Shown piece by piece: positions 14,588-19,646 of a DNA stretch of 19,646 nt. The stretch's first letter is position 1; each line of letters starts with the position of its first letter. The notes below the pieces were generated by a model, which saw only the letters and a program-made list of their open reading frames with translations, did no database searches and was not told where the DNA came from. The DNA lies in assembly GCA_002421825.1 (NCBI GenBank), contig DISR01000089.1, positions 18,286-37,931 of the forward strand, written 5' to 3'. The DNA comes from Thiobacillus sp. UBA6205 (GTDB lineage Bacteria; Pseudomonadota; Gammaproteobacteria; Burkholderiales; Thiobacillaceae). The translations under genes were made by a program, and so were the position numbers.

Positions 14588-16694
14588 GACCGGCATTCGC
14601 GCGCGGGTGTTCTGGCTGTCGATCGTGCCGGTGATGCTGATCAGTTCGGCATTGATGGGCTATATGGCCTTCACGCGGGTGCAGGAGCAGGAAGAATCGC
14701 TCATTGAGCGCGGCGCCGCCACCGTGCGCCACCTGGCGCCGGCCGTCGAGTACGGCGTGATTTCCGGCAATCCGGAGATTCTTGCGCCCTTGCTCTTGTC
14801 GGCCACACGGGAGCCCGACGTGAAAGGCGTGACCATTTTCGATGCCGGGGGGGCGCCCCTGACCCATGCAGGCCGGATTCTCTGGGGCAGAATGCCCCCC
14901 GGCTACATGGTCATAGAAGGTGTCGGGCGCATGGAAATGGAAGGGTCGCTGGTGTTTTTTGCGCCCGTTCAGCGTACCGTCGTCACGACCGACGATTTCC
15001 AGATGCCGGAAGAGGGCAATACGCCCTATTTGAGGCAAAACGCCGGATGGGTAAGCCTGGAGCTATCCAAGGAAAACCTCTTCAAGAGCCAGTGGCAGAT
15101 CATCTGGCAAAGCACGGCCATCCTTCTGGTCGGCCTGCTCTTCAGCGCCTTGCTTGGCTGGCGGCTTGGCCGCCATATCACCCGTCCCATCCTGTCGCTG
15201 GCAAGGTCAGTGGAGCGCATCGGCGAGGGGCGCCTGACCGAACGCGTGGCCTCGATCGGTGCCGGCGATGAATTCGGCATCCTCGAGCGGGGCATCAACC
15301 ACATGGCCGGCAGTTTGCAGGCGGCGCACGAGCAGATGCAGGAGCGCATCGACCAGGCCACCGCGCGCCTGGTCTACCAGGCCAATCACGACGCGCTGAC
15401 CGGACTGGTCAACCGCAATGAGTTCGAACACCGCCTGAGCAAGGCGATCGCTTCCTCCAACCAGCATGGCAGGACGCATGCCCTGTGCTACATGGATCTC
15501 GACCAGTTCAAGGTCATCAACGACACCTGCGGCCATGCCGCGGGCGACGAGTTGCTGCGCCAGGTTGCGCTGATGTTGAAGGATCTGCTGCGGGAGCGCG
15601 ACACGCTGGCCAGGCTGGGCGGGGACGAGTTTGCGCTGCTGCTGGAGAATTGCGACCTCAAGGACGCCTCCGAGGTTGCCGAGGCCTGCCGCAACGTAAT
15701 CAGGCAGTTCCGCTTCAAGTGGGACAACCGCCTCTTCAACATCGGTGTCAGCATCGGGCTGGTGATGGTAGAGCAGGGCTCGGGCTCGATGGCCGACTTG
15801 CTGTCCGCTGCCGATGCAGCCTGTTACGTGGCCAAGGACCGGGGCCGCAACCAGGTGCACGTCTACCAGCTTGCCGACATCGACATGTCGCGCCATCGCG
15901 GCGAGATGCAGTGGGTGGCGCGCATCCACAAGGCGCTGGAGGACAACATGCTCAGGCTGTACTGGCAGGAGATCCAGCCAGTCAGCGAGCAGAATGCCGC
16001 AGCCTGCCACATCGAGATCCTCATGCGCATGCTGGACGACGATGGCAACGTCATCCTGCCCATGGCCTTCATCCCGGCAGCGGAAAGATACGGGCTGATG
16101 CCAAGCCTGGATCGCTGGACGATAGAAAGCGTCATCAAAGCCTGCGGCAGCACGATTGCCGAGCGCTTCCAGATCGCACGCAAGGACTGCATGTTCGCCA
16201 TCAACCTTTCAGGTGTTTCCCTGAAGAACCGGGAATTCAGGAACTGGCTGCAGGACACGCTCAAGGACAGGCCGGGGCTCGGCGAACTGCTGTGTTTCGA
16301 AATCACCGAGACGGCCGCGATCGGCGACCTGGTGACCATCAACGACTTCATTGCCGAACTGAAGGCCTTCGGCTGCCGCTTTGCCCTGGATGATTTCGGC
16401 AGCGGCCTGTCGTCCTTCGGCTATCTCAAGAACCTGAAAGTCGACTATCTCAAGATCGACGGCGCCTTCGTGCAGGACATGGCCAAAGATGCGCTCGACT
16501 ACTCGATGGTGGAGGCGATCAACCGCATCGGCCGCAACGTCGGCATCAAGACCGTGGCGGAATACGTGGAATCGAAGGAGGTGCTGGACTGCCTGCGCGA
16601 GATCGGCATCGATTATGTGCAGGGCGATTACCTGCACAGGCCCGAACCGTTCGCCGGCCTGATCGCCAGGCTCAGGCGCGTCGGCTTGCAGTGA
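14580..16694 (+). CDS. Membrane sensor with HAMP, GGDEF and EAL domains (cyclic-di-GMP turnover)
   Basis: The 704-residue inner-membrane protein should make and/or degrade cyclic-di-GMP in response to an envelope signal. The order is: first helix (about 9-30), a periplasmic domain (31-175) whose LAPAVEYGVISGNPEILAPL resembles the BarA/CHASE8-type input domain, second helix (177-196), HAMP (197-250), a short coiled coil, GGDEF (about 265-430) and EAL (about 445-700). The cyclase motif GGDEF (347-351) is intact and an inhibitory-site RxxD (Arg338, Asp341) lies five residues before it. The EAL domain reads EIL at 479-481, but its other catalytic residues appear present: Asn542, Glu574, Asp604-Asp605, Lys625, Glu661 and Gln681. 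Both activities are therefore possible, and the net direction cannot be told. A GGGAGG ribosome site precedes the ATG. The 3' end overlaps the convergent metal-binding gene by 23 bases. Confidence 0.94.
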   Translation: MIKTGIRARVFWLSIVPVMLISSALMGYMAFTRVQEQEESLIERGAATVRHLAPAVEYGVISGNPEILAPLLLSATREPDVKGVTIFDAGGAPLTHAGRILWGRMPPGYMVIEGVGRMEMEGSLVFFAPVQRTVVTTDDFQMPEEGNTPYLRQNAGWVSLELSKENLFKSQWQIIWQSTAILLVGLLFSALLGWRLGRHITRPILSLARSVERIGEGRLTERVASIGAGDEFGILERGINHMAGSLQAAHEQMQERIDQATARLVYQANHDALTGLVNRNEFEHRLSKAIASSNQHGRTHALCYMDLDQFKVINDTCGHAAGDELLRQVALMLKDLLRERDTLARLGGDEFALLLENCDLKDASEVAEACRNVIRQFRFKWDNRLFNIGVSIGLVMVEQGSGSMADLLSAADAACYVAKDRGRNQVHVYQLADIDMSRHRGEMQWVARIHKALEDNMLRLYWQEIQPVSEQNAAACHIEILMRMLDDDGNVILPMAFIPAAERYGLMPSLDRWTIESVIKACGSTIAERFQIARKDCMFAINLSGVSLKNREFRNWLQDTLKDRPGLGELLCFEITETAAIGDLVTINDFIAELKAFGCRFALDDFGSGLSSFGYLKNLKVDYLKIDGAFVQDMAKDALDYSMVEAINRIGRNVGIKTVAEYVESKEVLDCLREIGIDYVQGDYLHRPEPFAGLIARLRRVGLQ

Positions 16695-16893
16695 CGCTGA
16701 ATCCCGCCTCGGCCAAGGCCTGGGCGAGTTTTTCCGGGTCGGCGAGGGCGGCGTCGTAACTGACCGTGGCCTGAGGGGGCACCAGGGTCACGCTGGCTTG
16801 CTGTACGCCGGGAACGGCCTGCAATACACGGGTCACGCTGTTTACGCAGCCGCCGCAGCTCATGCCGGAGAGGGTCAGGATGATTTCGCTCAT
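16672..16893 (-). CDS. Small heavy-metal-associated (HMA) domain protein, CopZ-like copper chaperone
   Basis: The 73-residue soluble protein is a single HMA domain (ferredoxin-like fold) that should bind Cu(I), or possibly another soft metal, through the two cysteines of GMSCGGC (Cys13 and Cys16). It continues with VNSVTRVLQAVPGVQQASVTL and ends LAEAGFSVTASRRA, the complete domain length. A GGTGGAG ribosome site lies five bases before the ATG. No copper ATPase or MerR regulator is next to it. It lies 44 bases downstream of flgM on the same strand and may be read from the sigma-28 transcript; a TATAAA on the minus strand in the gap has no good -35 partner. Its last 23 bases overlap the end of the opposing GGDEF/EAL gene. 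Confidence 0.9.
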   Translation of the reverse strand: MSEIILTLSGMSCGGCVNSVTRVLQAVPGVQQASVTLVPPQATVSYDAALADPEKLAQALAEAGFSVTASRRA

Positions 16894-16937
16894 GTTGGCT
16901 CCACCGTTTTTTCCGATAGCGCCGAGTTTATACGTTT

Positions 16938-17246
16938 TTACTTGCGCGGGCGCTTGCGCACCGCTTCCTTGGCGGTGTCGATCAGGCGGTCGGCCACCAG
17001 CACGCTGTTGACCTCGAACGTGCCGCTGTCGATGGCGCGCTTGATCGCGGCGATCTTGGCCGCATCGGAGATGTCCAGCTTGGCGAGCTCGGCTTCGAGT
17101 TCGCGCAACTGGCTGGTGGAGGCCGCAAGCTGCAGTTTGTCGACGCCGGGACCGGCAGGCCTGGACGTCTTGCGAACACCGGCGCCCTGCGTGCCGGTAA
17201 CATTGTCGTTGCCGCCGATGGCGGAAGGGCGCTTGGTGATTTTCAT
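16938..17246 (-). CDS. flgM: FlgM, anti-sigma-28 factor (negative regulator of flagellin synthesis)
   Basis: The 102-residue protein binds sigma-28 (FliA) and blocks late flagellar gene transcription until the hook is complete, when FlgM is exported through the flagellar channel. The N-terminal half (1-35) is polar and probably disordered, as expected for an exported anti-sigma factor. The C-terminal sigma-binding half is recognisable: VDKLQLAASTSQLRELEAEL, then KIAAIKRAIDSGTFEVNSVLVADRLI, the classic FlgM signature. The length is near E. coli FlgM (97). The ATG at 17246 is preceded only by GGGATAT as ribosome site. An excellent sigma-28 promoter lies about 50-75 bases upstream. No flgA, flgN or other flagellar gene is in the window, so flgM is stand-alone here. 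Confidence 0.9.
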   Translation of the reverse strand: MKITKRPSAIGGNDNVTGTQGAGVRKTSRPAGPGVDKLQLAASTSQLRELEAELAKLDISDAAKIAAIKRAIDSGTFEVNSVLVADRLIDTAKEAVRKRPRK

Positions 17247-17264
17247 GGGATATCCCGGCCGGGA
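17247..17264. promoter_or_regulatory. Two overlapping perfect palindromes in the flgM leader
   Basis: GGGATATCCC (17247-17256) and TCCCGGCCGGGA (17253-17264) are each perfectly self-complementary and overlap directly upstream of the flgM ATG, covering its presumed ribosome site. They could be an operator or a dimerising RNA structure. The short lengths leave chance possible. Confidence 0.4.
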
Positions 17265-17293
17265 AGCCTAGTATCAGTTTCTACTAATTAGGC

Positions 17294-17320
17294 TTTTCGG
17301 CCCTGGCCGGAAAAACTTTA
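17294..17320 (-). promoter_or_regulatory. Sigma-28 (FliA) promoter of flgM
   Basis: The minus strand reads TAAAGTTT (17313-17320), eleven bases, then GCCGAAAA (17294-17301). The known sigma-28 consensus is TAAAGTTT-N11-GCCGATAA, so fifteen of sixteen positions match at the exact spacing. Transcription would start near 17287, about 40 bases before the flgM start. This makes flgM a class III flagellar gene under the factor that it inhibits. Confidence 0.88.
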
Positions 17321-17384
17321 GCCCTTCCCCCATGGATATCGGTTACGAATCAAGACGATACCCCATTGTTCTGACAAGGCCAAT

Positions 17385-18620
17385 TTAAAGCAGATGCGAG
17401 GCCATGCCATCGGCCAGTTTGGGCTCGAACCAGGTGGACTTGGGCGGCATGACTTCGTTGGCGTCGGCCACGGCCATCAGATCCTGCATCCGGGTGGGGT
17501 GCAGCGACAGGGCCAGCGCCATTTCCCCGCTGTTCACGCGCTTTTCCAGTTCGGCCAGCCCGCGAATGCCGCCGACGAAGTCGATGCGCTTGTCGCGGCG
17601 CGGGTCGGCAATTCCCAGCACCGGGGCAATGAGGTTGTTCTGCAGCAGGCTCACGTCCAGACGGCCGACCGGGTCGTTCGGGATCAGGTCCGGCTTGATC
17701 GACAGGCGATGCCACATGCCGGCAAGATAAAGGCCGAATTCACCCGGTTTCGTCGGCTTGACAGCCTCCGTAGTGCTTTTGATATCAAAGGCTTGCGCGA
17801 CTTTTTCAAGGAATGCCTCAGCAGGGAGTCCGTTGAGGTCGGTGATCACGCGGTTGTAGTCGAGGATCTTCATTTCGTGCGCCGGGAAGATCACCGACAG
17901 GAAATAGTTGTAGGCTTCTTCGCCGGTATGCGCGGGATTGGCCGCCTTGCGCGAAGCGCAAATCCGGGAAGCCGAAGCCGAGCGGTGGTGGCCGTCGGCG
18001 ATGTACAAGGCATGCATGGCGTCGAACATCCGGGTGATGGCGGCGATGTCATTGGCATCGCGCATGACCCACAGCGTATGCCGCACGCCGTCGTCAGCCA
18101 CGGCATCGGCGTCGGGCGTGCCCTGTGCGGTTTTCGCGAGGATGGCGTCGACCTCGGGCTGGTCGGGGTAGGCCAGCAGCACCGGGCCGGTCTGGGCGTT
18201 GGTGGTGTCGATCTGGCGCACGCGGTCGTCTTCCTTGTCGGGGCGCGTGAACTCATGTTTGCGGATGCGGTTGGTGTCGTAGTCGGCCACGCTGGCGGCA
18301 GCGACGATGCCCGTTTGGACATGTTCGCCCATCTGGATGCGATAGACATAGTAATAAGCCGCTTCGTCCTGCTTCAGCACGCCGGACGCGATCATGGCTT
18401 TCAGATTCTCGGCCGCTTTCGCGTACACCTCGGGCGCGTAAGGGTCGGTGCCTTCGGGCAGGTCGATCTCAGGCTTGGAAATGTGCAGGAAGCTGAACGG
18501 CTTGCCGGCCGCGCGCACGCGCGCCTCGCTGGTGGAGAGCACGTCATAGGGCGGGGCGATGACTTCATTGGCACGGCCGGGGGCGGGGCGCAGGGCGGGA
18601 AAGGGGCGGATCAGGCTCAT
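17385..18620 (-). CDS. DUF1015 family protein, function unknown
   Basis: The 411-residue cytoplasmic protein has family landmarks along its whole length: MSLIRPFPALRPAPGRANEVIAPPYDVLS at the start, FLHISKPEIDLP (about residues 45-56), HEFTRPDKEDDR (about 130-140), the conserved ADGHHRSAS (about 225), DKRIDFVGG and the ending MPPKSTWFEPKLADGMASHLL. The length is normal for the family. Members are often near serine-biosynthesis genes in other genomes, but here the neighbours are mfd and flgM. The DGHHR motif is reminiscent of ParB/sulfiredoxin-fold proteins, including some free-serine kinases; that link is only suggestive. The ATG at 18620 has GGAA upstream. An in-frame TTG at 18701 would add 27 residues encoded by the repeat region and is rejected. 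It follows mfd on the same strand after a 147-base gap. Confidence 0.9.
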   Translation of the reverse strand: MSLIRPFPALRPAPGRANEVIAPPYDVLSTSEARVRAAGKPFSFLHISKPEIDLPEGTDPYAPEVYAKAAENLKAMIASGVLKQDEAAYYYVYRIQMGEHVQTGIVAAASVADYDTNRIRKHEFTRPDKEDDRVRQIDTTNAQTGPVLLAYPDQPEVDAILAKTAQGTPDADAVADDGVRHTLWVMRDANDIAAITRMFDAMHALYIADGHHRSASASRICASRKAANPAHTGEEAYNYFLSVIFPAHEMKILDYNRVITDLNGLPAEAFLEKVAQAFDIKSTTEAVKPTKPGEFGLYLAGMWHRLSIKPDLIPNDPVGRLDVSLLQNNLIAPVLGIADPRRDKRIDFVGGIRGLAELEKRVNSGEMALALSLHPTRMQDLMAVADANEVMPPKSTWFEPKLADGMASHLL

Positions 18621-18676
18621 GTTGAATTCCAGGGGAAAAATTTGGCAAACGCAGGGGTTCAGGCAAAACCTTTTAC

Positions 18677-18745
18677 AAAGAGGACAAGAGGACAGGAGCA
18701 AGGCAGGTACGAATTCGGTTTTCCTCTTGTCCTCATGTCCTCCTT
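18677..18745. repeat. Imperfect inverted repeat with 8-bp internal periodicity between mfd and the DUF1015 gene
   Basis: Two 27-base arms (18677-18703 and 18719-18745) are complementary at 21 of 27 positions around a 15-base loop. Each arm is built from an 8-bp direct repeat: GAGGACAA then GAGGACAG on the left, TTGTCCTC then ATGTCCTC on the right. It occupies most of the gap upstream of the DUF1015 gene. It lacks the U run of a terminator, so it is better described as an intergenic repeat or leader hairpin. Confidence 0.85.
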
Positions 18746-18767
18746 GTTCAAAAAATTTTCTGGGGTT

Positions 18768-19646
18768 TTATGAAAGTTCATCCATCAATTCACTTGCCGC
18801 CTTGAGTTTGGCTTCCAGGTCGGGCAAGGGCTTCTGCAGCTTCAGGCGGTCCGGGCCGGCCAGTTTCAGGCCGGCGCGGCTTTGCACCAGAAGCAGGATT
18901 TTAACCGGATCGACGGGCGGGTTCTTCATGAATTGCAGCGTCAATCCCTCCGATGTGGCATCCAGGCGGGTGATGCCCAGGGGCTTGGCCAGCAATCTGA
19001 GCCGGTGTCCTGCCAGCAGCACCCTGGCCGGCTCCGGCAAGAGGCCGAAGCGGTCGATGAGTTCCTCGCCCAGTTCGGTGATGTCGTCCGCGCTCTTGCA
19101 GTTGGCCAGGCGCTTGTAGATGACCAGGCGCTCGTGCACGTCGGCGCAGTAGTCCTCGGTCAACAGGGCAGGCTGATGCAGATTGATTTCCGACACCGCG
19201 CCCAGGGGTTCGGCCAGGTCCGGTTCGCGCCCGGCCTTGAGGCTCGCCACCGCTGCGCCCAGCATGTCGTTGTAGAGCGAAAAGCCGATTTCCAGCATGT
19301 CGCCGCTTTGCTTCTCGCCCAGCACCTCGCCGGCGCCGCGGATTTCCAGGTCGTGCATGGCGAGGTAGAAGCCCGCGCCCAGGTCTTCCATCATCTGGAT
19401 GGCTTCGAGGCGTTTTTTCGCCAGCGCGGACAGCGACGCTTCTTCCTCGACCAGCAGGTAGGCGAAAGCCTGGTGGTGCGAACGGCCGACGCGGCCGCGC
19501 AACTGGTGCAACTGCGCCAGGCCGAATTTGTCCGCGCGGTTGATGAGGATGGTGTTGGCGGTGGGGATGTCGATGCCGGTTTCGATGATGGTGGTGCAGA
19601 GCAGCAGGTCGAAGCGCTGCTGGGTGAAGTCGCGCATCACGTGCTC
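18768..19646 (-). CDS. mfd: Transcription-repair coupling factor Mfd, C-terminal 292 residues (gene runs off the window)
   Basis: Mfd removes RNA polymerase stalled at DNA lesions and recruits UvrA for strand-specific repair. The frame is open to the window edge. The visible part covers the end of the second RecA-like translocase lobe, with motif V (TTIIETGIDIPTANTIL) and motif VI (QLHQLRGRVGRSHHQ). The RAD family linker region with DLGAGFYLAMHDLEIRGAGEVLG follows, then the C-terminal regulatory (D7) domain with ELIDRFGLLPEPAR. These match E. coli Mfd (1148 residues) through to its C-terminus. The stop at 18768 is followed by the inverted-repeat spacer and then the DUF1015 gene on the same strand; no clear terminator separates them. 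Confidence 0.97.
   Translation of the reverse strand, partial: EHVMRDFTQQRFDLLLCTTIIETGIDIPTANTILINRADKFGLAQLHQLRGRVGRSHHQAFAYLLVEEEASLSALAKKRLEAIQMMEDLGAGFYLAMHDLEIRGAGEVLGEKQSGDMLEIGFSLYNDMLGAAVASLKAGREPDLAEPLGAVSEINLHQPALLTEDYCADVHERLVIYKRLANCKSADDITELGEELIDRFGLLPEPARVLLAGHRLRLLAKPLGITRLDATSEGLTLQFMKNPPVDPVKILLLVQSRAGLKLAGPDRLKLQKPLPDLEAKLKAASELMDELS

Noticed and set aside
18621..18701. N-terminal extension of the DUF1015 protein from TTG 18701
   Set aside because: The added residues (four Cys in 27) come from the repeat and spacer DNA, and the family start MSLIRPFPALRPA is at 18620.
18659..18736. 25-codon minus-strand mini-ORF in the inverted repeat, with AAGGAGG before its ATG
   Set aside because: The ribosome site is only two bases from the ATG and the sequence is created by the GAGGACA repeats; there is no leader-peptide logic such as a run of regulatory codons.

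Overview
The window (about 62% G+C by eye) reads as a chromosomal core segment of a betaproteobacterium, plausibly of the Nitrosomonadales/Rhodocyclales type. This is an inference from protein style, the order tRNA-Asp, ppiD, fabI, and the order mltD, gloB, yafS, rnhA, dnaQ, which is also known from gammaproteobacteria. I see no insertion sequence, phage gene, CRISPR array or rRNA. Genes are tightly packed. The longest gene-free stretches are about 140-150 bases (17247-17384 and 18621-18767), and both carry recognisable regulatory or repeat structure.

Layout. 1-62: end of tRNA-Asp and its terminator. 145-2040: ppiD (periplasmic folding), convergent with fabI (2110-2892, fatty acid synthesis) across a shared hairpin terminator. 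2969-9346: a four-gene ABC importer operon of the peptide/oligopeptide class: a binding lipoprotein, two permeases and a tandem ATPase in Yej order, each pair joined by an ATGA stop/start overlap. 9360-11722, minus strand: mltD (cell-wall lytic transglycosylase) and gloB (glyoxalase II). 11726-16694, plus strand: a tight run yafS, rnhA, dnaQ, an orphan periplasmic binding protein of the ABC_sub_bind type, and a membrane GGDEF/EAL protein. 16672-19646, minus strand: a small heavy-metal-binding protein, flgM (anti-sigma-28 factor) with its own sigma-28 promoter, a DUF1015 protein, and the 3' part of mfd.

How the genes work together. The importer is a self-contained transport operon. The mltD-to-dnaQ block is a conserved neighbourhood of unrelated housekeeping functions. 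The orphan binding protein and the GGDEF/EAL protein overlap by eight bases and probably form one envelope-sensing cyclic-di-GMP module. flgM shows that the organism is, or recently was, flagellated, and its promoter indicates the classical feedback in which sigma-28 drives its own inhibitor.

Nothing here is clearly a new defence or mobile system. The best leads are the binding-protein/c-di-GMP pair, the stand-alone sigma-28-flgM unit, the 30-bp in-frame hairpin repeat at the end of the second permease gene, the doubly anchored binding lipoprotein, the palindrome over the mltD promoter and the 8-bp-period inverted repeat upstream of the DUF1015 gene.
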